Positions 19,816 to 29,295 of a DNA stretch of 64,000 bases are shown here, piece by piece; positions within the stretch are counted from its first letter, which is position 1, and each line of letters starts with the position of its first letter. The position numbers and the translations under genes are program-made. The notes below the pieces were generated by a model, which saw only the letters and a list, made by a program, of their open reading frames with translations, searched no databases and had not been told where the DNA came from. Source of the DNA: Thiohalobacter thiocyanaticus (GTDB lineage Bacteria; Pseudomonadota; Gammaproteobacteria; Thiohalobacterales; Thiohalobacteraceae); assembly GCF_002356355.1 (NCBI RefSeq), contig NZ_AP018052.1, positions 1,984,001 to 2,048,000 of the forward strand. The letters run 5' to 3'.

Positions 19816-20120
19816 ATCCTCCTCCCTGTGATTGATTGTTGTTCTGCCAGGTTCGTCATTCATGAATGTACAATACTGATTATGCGTATTTAATACCAGG
19901 ATGCAATGTCGGTTGGACAACTGTTGTTGCAACTGCTTGACACCCTGCAGCCACAGGCCGATCCGCTTGCCGATCAAACACCTGCGGTCAACGGCAGGTG
20001 CATCACGGCAGGCACTGTTGCAAGGTCATTACACCTCCAGCTCGTCGCCGCTTCTCACCTCACCTCGCAGCCCTCTCCCAACACCAGAAAAAACAGTCAG
20101 TTGCATGGATTCAGCCGCCA
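19816..20120. other. divergent control region between the uvrY-type gene and the glycine-rich locus
   Basis: No gene. It holds the uvrY-type promoter region and the upstream activating region of the sigma-54 promoter at 20121. A TGTC-N5-GACA dyad at 19907-19919 and repeated GTTG/CAAC palindromes around 19917-19935 could bind a regulator, but no site is proven. Confidence 0.5.
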
Positions 20121-20136
20121 TGGCACAGGCCTTGCT
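20121..20136 (+). promoter_or_regulatory. sigma-54 promoter of the glycine-rich operon
   Basis: TGGCAC-AGGCC-TTGCT matches the sigma-54 consensus TGGCAC-N5-TTGCW at every defined position. The GC of the -12 element is 42 bp before the first ATG, so the leader would be about 30 nt and include the AAAGGAG ribosome-binding site. A sigma-54-dependent activator is encoded at the other end of the same locus. Confidence 0.88.
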
Positions 20137-20177
20137 CTTGCGTCTGTGTACAACCCTCAACAGCAAAGGAGCAGGAC

Positions 20178-21302
20178 ATGAAAAACCTATTCAGACCGGC
20201 ACTGGTGACGGCCTCTGCCGCAGCCCTGGTGTTGAGCTACGCAGCCGGGGTGCAGGCGAACCCCAAGAACAAGTTCGGCAACGACAACGACGCCCATGTG
20301 ACGTCGACCGCGACCGCCACTGCCAACGGCGGCGACGGCGGCTACGTCTATGGCGGTGACGGCGGTGAAGGCGGAGATGCCACTGCCGATTCCGCCACCG
20401 GCGGCGCAGGCGGTGCCGGCGGCGCGGCCGATACGGCCGGCGCCGGCGGGATGGGCGGTACTGCCACGGCCAACAGCGAATCCTTCAATTCCGACATCGA
20501 GGTGATCTCCTATCAGACCATGACCTCCACTGTCACCGGCGCTCCGGTCCGGATTCTGGGCGGCACCGGCGGCCAGGGCGGCGACGGCAGCGACGGCGCA
20601 CTGGGTGTCGGCGCCTCGGTCGGCCTGGCCGGCGGCGGCGGCGACGGTGACGACGGCGGTGACGGCGGCCTCGGCGTCGGCGCCTCGGTCGGTCTTGCCG
20701 GAAGTGCGGCTGACGGCGGCGACGGTGACGATGGCGGCGACGGCGGCTACGGCGGCAGCGGTCATGCCGACTCCACGGCCAGCACCGGTTCCAGCTATGC
20801 CGGCAGCAACAGCGCCGACGGCGGCGATGCCAGCAGTGGCGAGGGCGGCGAAGGCACTGCCACCAACACCGCCGGCAATGGCGGCACCTCCGGCGGCAAC
20901 AGTGCCAGCGGCGGCACTGCCACGGCCGGTAATGCCAGCGGCGCCGGCGGTGGCGGCGGGGCCGGCGGGGCCGGCGGCAGCGGCGGTGACGGCGGCACCG
21001 GCGGCAGCGCCACGGCCGGCGCGGCCACAGGCAGCGGCGGCGCAGGCGGCGCCGGTGGCAGCGGCGGTGACGGCGGCATGGCCACAGCCGGCGCGGCCAC
21101 GGGTACCGGCGGCGCAGGCGGGGCCGGCGGCAACGGCGGCGAAGGCAGCGGCGGTGCGCTGACCACCGGTTCAGTGGCAGTGAACACCGGCGCGGGCACC
21201 TTCGGCGGCATTGCCAACATCAATGTCTCCTCCGGCCTGTACAACTCCACCCTGGGCGGCGTCTCGGTGGCGGCTCACTCCGATGTGAGCATCGGTAACT
21301 GA
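20178..21302 (+). CDS. secreted glycine-rich repeat protein 1 (putative fibre subunit)
   Basis: 374 residues. A Sec signal peptide (cleavage likely after GVQA, residue 27) precedes a mature protein dominated by Gly, Ala, Ser, Thr, Asp and Asn in loose GGxGG / NGGDGG / GGAGGAGG repeats. It has no cysteine in the mature part. Two less repetitive blocks stand out: residues 95-125 (NSDIEVISYQTMTSTVTGAP) and the C-terminus (TGSVAVNTGAGTFGGIANIN, then VSSGLYNSTLGG). The second block is nearly identical in the next gene. Composition and neighbours (C39 peptidase, FapF-like barrel) suggest an exported, self-assembling surface protein such as a Fap-like amyloid. Adhesin or biofilm matrix protein is an alternative. 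AAGGAG sits 8 bp upstream of the ATG. Confidence 0.7.
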   Translation: MKNLFRPALVTASAAALVLSYAAGVQANPKNKFGNDNDAHVTSTATATANGGDGGYVYGGDGGEGGDATADSATGGAGGAGGAADTAGAGGMGGTATANSESFNSDIEVISYQTMTSTVTGAPVRILGGTGGQGGDGSDGALGVGASVGLAGGGGDGDDGGDGGLGVGASVGLAGSAADGGDGDDGGDGGYGGSGHADSTASTGSSYAGSNSADGGDASSGEGGEGTATNTAGNGGTSGGNSASGGTATAGNASGAGGGGGAGGAGGSGGDGGTGGSATAGAATGSGGAGGAGGSGGDGGMATAGAATGTGGAGGAGGNGGEGSGGALTTGSVAVNTGAGTFGGIANINVSSGLYNSTLGGVSVAAHSDVSIGN

Positions 21303-21321
21303 TTCCACAAGGAGAATGATC

Positions 21322-22452
<1,131 letters not shown>

Positions 22453-22474
22453 GGCATAAGGTCCGCTTCGGGTC

Positions 22475-22504
22475 TGCGCGGGGACGGCAGATCGTCCCCG
22501 CGCA
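22475..22504 (+). other. strong stem-loop between fibre-type genes and processing genes
   Basis: TGCGCGGGGACG / CGTCCCCGCGCA, a perfect 12-bp stem with a 6-nt loop and no T-tract, 22 bp after the second glycine-rich gene. Probably an mRNA 3'-end stabiliser or partial terminator that keeps the upstream messages abundant relative to downstream genes (inference). Confidence 0.65.
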
Positions 22505-22542
22505 CCTGCACGTCAACCGCACGGGATGAGAGGGACACGCCC

Positions 22543-22935
22543 ATGTGCCACCCCAGTCGAGAATTCAAACTCAGCAGCGCACTGGTCATGCTGTCGGTCT
22601 GGACCATCCTCGTCTTCGCCAGCCAGTCTGTCCACGCCGATGATGCGGCCACACCGGGACCCGACCAGTTCGCACAGCTTGCCCCGCTGGACAGCGCGGG
22701 GCTGGATGCACTGCGCGGACGCGACGGCGACAGTCATATCTCGCTCACCAGCAACCAGGACCTCAAGGCCACCGTCAACGGCAGCCTGATCGAGGCCGGC
22801 ACCATGACCAGCGGCTCGGTTACCATCGCCGAGCGGGCCCTGGACAACTTCGGCGGCATCGGCCTGTTCAATATCGTCACCGGCAGCAACAATGCCGTGG
22901 ATGCTGCCATCGGCGTGAACTTCAACCTGCAGTGA
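22543..22935 (+). CDS. small secreted protein sharing the FGGI-N-G-N motif
   Basis: 130 residues with a signal peptide (hydrophobic residues 12-31, cleavage near SVHA). The mature part contains LDSAGLDALRGRDGD (residues 49-62), a weak LxALRG leader-like motif, and a C-terminal block GSVTIAERALDNFGGIGLFN followed by IVTGSNNAVDAAIGVNF. That spacing matches the C-terminal block of the two glycine-rich proteins (GSV, FGGI, N, G, N). It may be a minor subunit or nucleator (FapB/FapE-like) or a small amyloid-type protein. Length and position before the peptidase gene are consistent with this, but no family is recognised with certainty. Confidence 0.6.
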   Translation: MCHPSREFKLSSALVMLSVWTILVFASQSVHADDAATPGPDQFAQLAPLDSAGLDALRGRDGDSHISLTSNQDLKATVNGSLIEAGTMTSGSVTIAERALDNFGGIGLFNIVTGSNNAVDAAIGVNFNLQ

Positions 22936-22940
22936 CAGGC

Positions 22941-23642
22941 ATGCGTCTCCATCCCTGCCCTGCTCTGCTGCTGGCACTGTCCGCCGCCCTGGTCGCGCCC
23001 GGCAGCGCCGCGGGCCAGCTGCGCCTGCATGCCTTTCCCGGCGCCTTTTCCCTGCCGGTGGAAAGCCAGATCGAAGCACGCTGGCAGACGGTGGTCAGGC
23101 AACAATACGATTTCAGCTGCGGCTCGGCCGCCGTGGCCACCCTGCTCACGTATCACTACACCTCGCCGGCAGGTGAGGATCAGGTGTTCCAGGAGATGTA
23201 TGCGGCCGGCGACCAGGCCAAGATCCGCGCCGAGGGCTTCTCCATGCTGGACATGAAACGCTACCTGGACCGTCGCGGCCTGCAGACCGATGGCTTTCGC
23301 ATGGACCTGGACAAACTGGCTGCACTGGGCGTGCCGGGGATCGTACTGGTCAATACCCGCGGCTATCGCCACTTCGTGGTGGTACGGGGGGTGCAGTCCG
23401 GCCGGGTACTGCTGGCCGACCCGGCCGCGGGCAACGTCGCCATTTCGCGTGCTGAATTCGAGCGGATCTGGAACGGGGTGGTGCTGGCCGCCCGCGGCCG
23501 ACTGGAGACCGCCCGGACCCATTTCAACCTGGAACGCGACTGGCGCGACTGGCCGCGGGCCCCCATCCATGCCCCGACACGCCAGGCGGGCATGAGCCCG
23601 TTGCTGCTCAACCTGCCCGGCCGGCTCGAACTGGGCCGCTGA
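22941..23642 (+). CDS. C39 family cysteine peptidase (FapD-like)
   Basis: 233 residues. A signal peptide (residues 1-24) is followed by a C39 peptidase domain like that of bacteriocin-processing transporters but without any ABC transporter. The catalytic set is visible: QQYDFSCGSAAVATLLTYHY (Gln, Cys59), GYRHFVVV (His143) and LLADPAAG (Asp159). The stand-alone secreted C39 form, surrounded by repeat proteins and a coiled-coil barrel, is the arrangement of FapD in Pseudomonas. It probably processes a partner protein in the periplasm. It starts 5 bp after the preceding stop. Confidence 0.88.
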   Translation: MRLHPCPALLLALSAALVAPGSAAGQLRLHAFPGAFSLPVESQIEARWQTVVRQQYDFSCGSAAVATLLTYHYTSPAGEDQVFQEMYAAGDQAKIRAEGFSMLDMKRYLDRRGLQTDGFRMDLDKLAALGVPGIVLVNTRGYRHFVVVRGVQSGRVLLADPAAGNVAISRAEFERIWNGVVLAARGRLETARTHFNLERDWRDWPRAPIHAPTRQAGMSPLLLNLPGRLELGR

Positions 23643-23656
23643 CAGGCGCGATCGAC

Positions 23657-24259
23657 ATGTTCAATCCCACCCCGGCCACATACCGCAGTCTGCACAGCAC
23701 CGCCCTCCTGCTGGCCCTCACGCTTGCCGCAGGTACGAGTCATGCGCATGACCCCTTCCCCGACCAGGTTCTCGCGGCTGCCGACCTGGCTGCGCTGCGC
23801 GGCGGTTTCTCCCTGCGCGGCCTGGAGATGGAATTCGGCGCCTCCCTGCGCAGTTTCCAGGACGGACGCCTGCTCATGGAAACCCTGGTCAATGTCACGG
23901 ACCGCGGCACGCGCACCACCACGACCATTCCGCGGGCACTCGACACCCTGTCCCCCGGGCCGGACACGGCAGCGCGGACCGGCAGCCGTCCAGCGGCGGC
24001 CAACCGCGGCATCGAACTCAACGGCCTGGGCAACGCCGGGCGGGTTGTGGTGAACGATGCCCGCGGCGTGACCGCCTCCATCCATGAGGTGACCCGCCAG
24101 CGCATCCTCGGCGTCCTGGTCGGCCGTGCCACCGATACGGCCCTGCGCCAGGAGGCGCAGGTGGACGTCACCATCCGCAACTTCAGCCAGTTCCAGCAGA
24201 CGGTTCGTCAGGCCATCCTCAATAACCACCTGGGACGCAGTTCCGCGCCCCTGCAATAA
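23657..24259 (+). CDS. secreted protein with LAALRGG motif, C39-associated
   Basis: 200 residues with a signal peptide (residues 1-30, ending SHA). Soon after comes ADLAALRGGFSLRG (residues 42-55), which looks like a double-glycine leader of the type cut by C39 peptidases. The remainder is not glycine-rich; it has beta-strand-like stretches (LEMEFGASLRSFQDGRLLME, IELNGLGNAGRVVVNDARG) and a C-terminal helix with Gln/Asn (FSQFQQTVRQAILNNHLG). It could be a FapE- or FapA-like accessory protein or a peptidase substrate. It is the last plus-strand gene of the locus and converges with the barrel gene 22 bp away. Confidence 0.6.
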   Translation: MFNPTPATYRSLHSTALLLALTLAAGTSHAHDPFPDQVLAAADLAALRGGFSLRGLEMEFGASLRSFQDGRLLMETLVNVTDRGTRTTTTIPRALDTLSPGPDTAARTGSRPAAANRGIELNGLGNAGRVVVNDARGVTASIHEVTRQRILGVLVGRATDTALRQEAQVDVTIRNFSQFQQTVRQAILNNHLGRSSAPLQ

Positions 24260-24281
24260 GGACTGTTCAGCCCGTTTGGGG

Positions 24282-25541
24282 TCAGAAGGTATAGGGCAGG
24301 CGCAGGGTCATGACCACATCCGGGGCATCGGCGGTCACACCCAGTTCCAGGTTGAGGTTCACCGCGGCGCGTTCGGTCAGCTGGAAACCGTAGCCGAGGA
24401 GCATGGCGCCGACGTCCAGACTGGAGGTCGACAGCTTCACGCCGTTGATCTCAGTGTCGGTCTCCTGGATGAAGTCATGCTTGTAGCCGAGGGTGAAAGA
24501 GGCCCGCGGATTGATGGCATAGCCCATGCCGAAGCTCAGGCGTACCGCATCGCCGGGGTCGACCTTGCCGATGGTCTGCTGGCCGAAGGTCTTGTTCACA
24601 TCGTCCTCGATATGCCAGAGATAACCCAGGTTGGCGAAGAACACGGCGGGATCGGAGGGATACAGCAGGGTCAGACTCGGTTCCAGGGCATGAAAACCCG
24701 AGCCTGTTGCCAGTTCGGTCTCTATGCCGTCGCCGTTGCGGTTGACATCGAACGGCCCCCGGCCGGTCACGGACTTGTAGCGCAGGTTGCCGACATAGTA
24801 CATATTGCCCGGCCAGCGCCAGTCTAACTGGTAGTGCAGCGCAAGCTCCAGATCACCGATACTGTCACCGTCCAGGGTGCGGCTGAAGGCCTCGCCCTCC
24901 ACATCCGGGATGGTCGCCACCCGCCGGTCCTTGCGATAGACATAGGGCAGCTTCGCCTCCAGTTCCAGCCGGTCGGTCAGACCATAACGGCCGGTCAGGG
25001 AAACGGCCAGGTAATCCCGGTCCACGTCCACCGCTTCCAGCAGCCCGATCTGGAAGGCCTCCAGGATTTCCACCCCGATGAAGGTCAGACGATTGATCTG
25101 GGAATTGGAGAACTGCAGCCCCGGCTCCAGGATCAGCTGACCCCGGGGCGTGAGGACACCGCCCAGTTCGGGAATGGCGCGCACCTCGGGCGGCTCCGAC
25201 ACGCTCGCCGGCGGTGCCGTCCCGACCGGTTGCGCAGGCGGCGCAGAGGCTGCCTGCACCGCCGGGGCCGCCGCGGCGGGTCCGGCGCCACGCCGGTCCT
25301 CGAGTGCGGTCGCGGGCAGGGCCTGCCGGTTCAGGCTGTCGAGTGCCCGGCGCTGCTGCTGCAGACGCCGCTCCTGGGCAGCGATGGTGGCTGCCTGGCG
25401 CTCCAACTGGCGTTGCTGCTGGTCCAGCAGCCGTTCCATGCGTTCCAGCCGCTGCGCCAGGGAGTCCGCCTCGTCAGCGAACCCGGGCATGACCAGGACC
25501 AGGGTCAGCGTCAGGAGACTCAACCGCGCCCCGTACTGCAT
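24282..25541 (-). CDS. FapF-like outer-membrane beta-barrel with N-terminal coiled coil
   Basis: 419 residues. A signal peptide (1-22) precedes a coiled coil (about 24-72; Leu/Gln/Arg heptads such as [20 protein letters not shown]), a Pro/Ala-rich linker (75-125), then a beta-barrel starting near [20 protein letters not shown] and ending in the canonical C-terminal phenylalanine (LPYTF). The string from LTPRG through [36 protein letters not shown] follows the FapF pattern known from Pseudomonas, a trimeric channel that exports amyloid subunits. The ATG at 25541 has GGGAGG upstream and overlaps the regulator gene end by 22 bp, indicating translational coupling. Confidence 0.82.
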   Translation of the reverse strand: MQYGARLSLLTLTLVLVMPGFADEADSLAQRLERMERLLDQQQRQLERQAATIAAQERRLQQQRRALDSLNRQALPATALEDRRGAGPAAAAPAVQAASAPPAQPVGTAPPASVSEPPEVRAIPELGGVLTPRGQLILEPGLQFSNSQINRLTFIGVEILEAFQIGLLEAVDVDRDYLAVSLTGRYGLTDRLELEAKLPYVYRKDRRVATIPDVEGEAFSRTLDGDSIGDLELALHYQLDWRWPGNMYYVGNLRYKSVTGRGPFDVNRNGDGIETELATGSGFHALEPSLTLLYPSDPAVFFANLGYLWHIEDDVNKTFGQQTIGKVDPGDAVRLSFGMGYAINPRASFTLGYKHDFIQETDTEINGVKLSTSSLDVGAMLLGYGFQLTERAAVNLNLELGVTADAPDVVMTLRLPYTF

Positions 25542-26974
25542 GACCAGCCTCCCGGTTCGAGTGACGCCTCGCCATTGATGCGCAGTTCCCTGATCCCCTC
25601 TGCGGGCGGCGGCTCCCGAGTCTGCCCGATCGGGATCCGGTGCTTGTCCAGCAACCGGTACAGGGTGACGCGGGAAATCCCCAGGGAGCGTGCCGCCTCG
25701 GAGAGATTGTTGCGTGCCAGACGCAGACTGGTGCGGATCGCCCGGCTCTCGGCTTCGGCCCGCACCTGCTGCAGGGAAGGCACCATCCGGCGGCCGTTGC
25801 GCCGATCCAGCCCCAGGTCGGCGGGTGTGATCAACCTGCCCTCGGCCATCACGATCGCCCGCCGCACCCGGTTGATCAGTTCCCGCACATTGCCGGGCCA
25901 GTCGTGGCGCAGCAGGCACTGCAGGGCCTGCTCGCTGAACCCCTTGACCTGCACTCCGCGTTCCCGGCCGAAGCGCTCGAACTGCTGCCAGGCCAGGGCC
26001 TCGATATCCTCGGTCCGCTCCCGCAGCGGCGGTACCTGCAACCGCAGCACATTCAGCCGGTAGTACAGGTCTTCGCGAAACCGCCCCTGATCCACGGCCA
26101 GTTCCAGGTCCTGGTGGGTGGCGGCAATGACGCGCGCATCGATGCGCACCGGCTGGGTGCCGCCAACCCGGTCCACCGTGCCTTCCTGCAGGAAGCGCAG
26201 CAGACTGGTCTGCTGCTCCAGCGGCAGGTCGCCGATTTCGTCCAGGAACAGGGTCCCGCCGGCTGCCGACTCGATGCGGCCGATCTTGCGCCGGACGGCC
26301 CCGGTAAAGGCCCCCTTCTCATGCCCGAACAGTTCCGACTGCACCAGGCTGGCCGGCAGCGCTGCACAATTGACCGCCACCAGCGGTCCGCTGGCGCGCA
26401 GGGAGCGACGATGAATCGCAAGCGCCGTGAGTTCCTTGCCGGAACCGGATTCGCCGGTGATCAGGACCGGTGCCTCGACCTGCCCGATCTTGTCGAGTTG
26501 CCGGAACAGCTGCCGCATGCACGCGCTGTTGCCGACCATGCCGCCTGCGGTGACCGCATCGCCTGCGGCCGTCGCATGGGCACTGGCACGGATGGCAGCC
26601 ACGCCGGCGGCGTGCCCCAGGCTGTCCAGCAGGCGCCTGGAATCGACCGGGAAGGTATGAAAATCGAAGACGCCATCGGCCAGCAGCCGGGACAGGGCAT
26701 CGGAGCGGACATCCTCCGGTTGAACCAGCGCCAGCCACTGGGTCTGTGTCTGGCTGTCGAGCAGCAACTGCTCGAAGTCCCGACAAGCGCGGGATGCGCT
26801 GGCATTGAGCCACGCCAGGCCCACCGGGCAGTGGCGGCTGGCGAGGCGCTGACGGGCTTCGTCCAGACTGCCGGCCAGCGAGATCCGCCAGCCGGCCTGT
26901 CCGAGTTGAAGGGCCAGATCCGTCCCGACGCGAACCGGATCCCAGAACAGCAGATTACGGGGTTCACTGGCCAC
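25520..26974 (-). CDS. sigma-54-dependent activator of the VpsR type
   Basis: 484 residues. The N-terminal receiver-like domain (about 1-125) lacks the acidic pocket and phospho-acceptor of true receivers, as in VpsR-type proteins. The AAA+ domain has Walker [12 protein letters not shown], the sigma-54 loop GAFTGAV (in [14 protein letters not shown]), Walker [14 protein letters not shown] and [11 protein letters not shown]. The Fis-type helix-turn-helix is [20 protein letters not shown]. It probably activates the sigma-54 promoter at 20121. The gene leads the minus-strand unit that also carries the barrel gene, so secretion pore and regulator are coupled. Confidence 0.9.
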   Translation of the reverse strand: MASEPRNLLFWDPVRVGTDLALQLGQAGWRISLAGSLDEARQRLASRHCPVGLAWLNASASRACRDFEQLLLDSQTQTQWLALVQPEDVRSDALSRLLADGVFDFHTFPVDSRRLLDSLGHAAGVAAIRASAHATAAGDAVTAGGMVGNSACMRQLFRQLDKIGQVEAPVLITGESGSGKELTALAIHRRSLRASGPLVAVNCAALPASLVQSELFGHEKGAFTGAVRRKIGRIESAAGGTLFLDEIGDLPLEQQTSLLRFLQEGTVDRVGGTQPVRIDARVIAATHQDLELAVDQGRFREDLYYRLNVLRLQVPPLRERTEDIEALAWQQFERFGRERGVQVKGFSEQALQCLLRHDWPGNVRELINRVRRAIVMAEGRLITPADLGLDRRNGRRMVPSLQQVRAEAESRAIRTSLRLARNNLSEAARSLGISRVTLYRLLDKHRIPIGQTREPPPAEGIRELRINGEASLEPGGWSCSTGRG

Positions 26975-27363
26975 GCGTCACCTCCTTGATGACAGGACCC
27001 TCGAAGCACACGTACGCCGTGAGACTGTCTGCAGGATTGACAGACGCCACCCCCTGCATGACTGGCCGCCATGCACGCTGGCCCGCTGAACTGCGGGCAT
27101 GGGGTATCTTCTGCTGTCCGGGGCTGGGATCGTCCCGGGCCAGGGCACGGCGGCTATACCTCCCTGCCGTCTGACGGAGAATCAGCTCCTGGCTGATACG
27201 CCTTGGGAAGCATAGACAGGACTGTTGAACTGTCAAGCGGCAGCGCGTTTCAACAGCCGCCGCCGGGCATGTACGCCAAAGCCTACAAACGGTCCAGGTC
27301 AACCGTGACGCTGGGATGCCTTTCCTAACATGATTTGCAAAATGAGCGGCCGAACCGGAAGGT
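26975..27363. other. control region upstream of the sigma-54 activator
   Basis: About 390 bp with no gene. It contains two spaced dyads, GTCTG-N9-CAGAC (27027-27045) and GACAG-N10-CTGTC (27215-27234), and two small hairpins (GCCCGC/GCGGGC at 27081-27098 and ATCAGC/GCTGAT at 27181-27197). I found no sigma-54 promoter pointing at the activator gene. Some dyads may be autoregulatory sites (inference). Confidence 0.45.
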
Positions 27364-27750
27364 TCACTGCGCTCCGGAAGGATCGAAGAACTCGATTTTC
27401 ATTTCATTCATGAAGGGACGATCAAAGACCAGATCCAGGTGCATGCCGGTAGGCTTGTGCTCTGCCATGATCTGCTGCAATTCCGGGATCCGTTCGGCCA
27501 GATAGGCGCAGGTGGCAGCGGCCATGGGTTCGTTGCCGTCCTCGACCGCCTGGATCAGTTGCAGCGCCACGAACTGGGCCCGCTGCAGTGAGTTCGGTGA
27601 ATCCTGGCGGCCGGCAGGAAGCTGGATGCCCTGATCCATCTTCAGATCCATGCGATCCAGCGCCAGCTGTTGCTTGTGCGGCAGGGGTTTGGTGCGGTCA
27701 TATTCGAGTTGTGACAGACCGTCGATCACCACGACCATTTTTTCAGTCAT
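27364..27750 (-). CDS. hypothetical protein, 128 aa
   Basis: Not recognised. A soluble, Met/Gln-rich protein, without signal peptide or membrane helix, with a predicted strand at the N-terminus (MVVVIDGLSQLEYDR), a central helix pair (NSLQRAQFVALQLIQAVEDG, AAATCAYLAERIPELQQIMA) and a C-terminal strand pair (HLDLVFDRPF, KIEFFDPS). An ATG at 27738 (MVVVIDG) is a second possible start. Codon use is like the host genes. It is the last chromosomal gene before the element boundary at 27780. Confidence 0.6.
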   Translation of the reverse strand: MTEKMVVVIDGLSQLEYDRTKPLPHKQQLALDRMDLKMDQGIQLPAGRQDSPNSLQRAQFVALQLIQAVEDGNEPMAAATCAYLAERIPELQQIMAEHKPTGMHLDLVFDRPFMNEMKIEFFDPSGAQ

Positions 27751-27779
27751 AGGAAGACCAGGAAACGATGGATGCTGAA

Positions 27780-27795
27780 ATTGGCGGAGGGGGTG
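27780..27795. repeat. attachment site, integrase end
   Basis: ATTGGCGGAGGGGGTG, identical to 36905-36920. It reproduces the tRNA-Ser 3' end (acceptor strand plus CCA, minus strand). It marks the element boundary next to the integrase gene. Confidence 0.85.
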
Positions 27796-28058
27796 TCGGC
27801 CTCTCCGGTGTCTCAGTGTGTCGCAATATATCGCATTCTTCCCTATATTTACAGCGTTTCGTGAAATTCGCTTGTCTAGGGCTGTCTCATGCTGTAGCCT
27901 TAAATTGCAATTTTTTTGAGGGGTACCACGTGGGGAGTCTGAAAGCCCTTGTTGATGGCGGAGACACAGAACAAAAGCTTGATGGGTAGGTTGGCGTTCC
28001 GATGTGTACCTGATTCATATCGCTAGGGTTTCAAATCCCGAGTTCGACGGAGAAAACC
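27796..28058. other. region between att site and integrase
   Basis: No gene. AT-rich patches (CGCAATATATCGCATTC, CCCTATATTTACAG, AAATTGCAATTTTTTTGAG) are suitable for integrase arm sites, excisionase sites and the int promoter. GGAG precedes the int ATG. No individual site can be fixed. Confidence 0.45.
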
Positions 28059-29294
28059 ATGCCGAAGAGAGCCAAGGAGCTGGGCGCAGCCGAAGTGCGC
28101 CGACTGAACAAGCCCGGTTTGAACCCCGTGGGCGGGGTGGCCGGACTGTATCTCCAAGTTGCCGAATCCGGCGCACGGAGCTGGATACTGCGCGTCACAG
28201 TCGGCAGCAAGCGCCGTGACATCGGCCTGGGGGGCTATCCTGATGTGCCCTTGGCACAGGCCCGCGAGAAGGCCCGAGAGATGCGAGAGCAGATCCGGGA
28301 GGGCGTTGACCCGGTATTGCAGCGCAAGGCTGCCAGGGATGCCCTGATAGCCGCACAGGCCAAGGTCATCACCTTCGATGAAGCCGCCCGGCGATTCATC
28401 AAGGCCAAGGCCCAGGAGTTCCGCAACCCCAAGCATACCGCCCAATGGGAGACCACCCTGCAAGCCTACGCCAGCCCCGTGATAGGCCGCCTCCCCGTCG
28501 ATGCCGTCACCCTGCCCCATATCGTGCAGATACTTGAGCCGATATGGACGGAGAAAACCGAGACCGCCACCCGGCTGCGAGGGCGCATTGAGTCGGTCCT
28601 GTCATGGGCGACCGTCTCCGGGTTCCGGTCGGGAGACAACCCCGCCCGCTGGCGCGGCAATCTGGATGCCGTCCTGCCCAAGCCGGGCAAGCTGCGACAG
28701 GTCCAGCACTTCCGCGCCCTGCCCTGGGCCGAGGCCCCGGCCTTCATGGCCGCTCTGCGGGAGCGTGAGGGTGTCGGCTCGCGAGCGCTGGAGTTCCTGA
28801 TACTCACCGCCGGCCGCTCTGGAGAGGTCCGCGGGGCGACCTGGGAGGAAATCGACCTGGAGGCCCGGACGTGGACCGTGCCGGCCGAACGGATGAAGGC
28901 GCAGCGGGAACATGTTGTGCCGCTCTGCCCCGATGCCGTGAAGCTGCTGAAGGCTCTGCCGCGCTTCGAGGATTGCCCCTATGTGTTCCCCTCCCCCCGT
29001 GGCAAGCAGCTCAGTGACGCCACCCTGTCCAAGGTCATGAAGCTGATGGGCGTGGAAGGCACGCCGCACGGGTTCCGCTCCACCTTCCGCGACTGGTGCG
29101 CCGAGCATACGAATTACCCGCGAGAGGTCGCCGAGAAGGCGCTGGCCCACACCATCCCCAACGCAGTAGAGCGGGCCTACCGACGCGGCGATCTGCTGAC
29201 CAAGCGCACGCGGCTGATGCAGGAATGGGCACGGTATCTCAAGAGCCCGGCCAAGGCTGGCGAAGTTGTGTCGATTCAGAATAAGAGCGCCTGA
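28059..29294 (+). CDS. tyrosine recombinase, DUF4102 (P4-type) integrase
   Basis: 411 residues. The N-terminal DUF4102 domain (about 1-90; PGLNPVGGVAGLYLQV, RRDIGLGGYPDVPLAQAREK) is followed by a core-binding SAM-like domain and the catalytic domain. Conserved catalytic residues are seen in LTAGRSGEVRGATW (first Arg), HGFRSTFRDW (His and Arg) and ERAYRRGD (nucleophilic Tyr). This family integrates islands and prophages into tRNA 3' ends, which agrees with the tRNA-Ser repeats. GGAG lies upstream of the ATG. It is located at the end of the element away from the intact tRNA. Confidence 0.95.
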   Translation: MPKRAKELGAAEVRRLNKPGLNPVGGVAGLYLQVAESGARSWILRVTVGSKRRDIGLGGYPDVPLAQAREKAREMREQIREGVDPVLQRKAARDALIAAQAKVITFDEAARRFIKAKAQEFRNPKHTAQWETTLQAYASPVIGRLPVDAVTLPHIVQILEPIWTEKTETATRLRGRIESVLSWATVSGFRSGDNPARWRGNLDAVLPKPGKLRQVQHFRALPWAEAPAFMAALREREGVGSRALEFLILTAGRSGEVRGATWEEIDLEARTWTVPAERMKAQREHVVPLCPDAVKLLKALPRFEDCPYVFPSPRGKQLSDATLSKVMKLMGVEGTPHGFRSTFRDWCAEHTNYPREVAEKALAHTIPNAVERAYRRGDLLTKRTRLMQEWARYLKSPAKAGEVVSIQNKSA

Positions 29295-29295
29295 C

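Noticed and set aside
23657-24259. Bacteriocin precursor for the C39 peptidase
   Set aside because: The protein has a Sec signal, is far too long for a bacteriocin, and no ABC transporter or immunity gene is present; an accessory role in fibre assembly fits better.
26975-27363. Second sigma-54 promoter driving the activator and barrel genes
   Set aside because: No TGGCAC-N5-TTGC match on the minus strand of this region.
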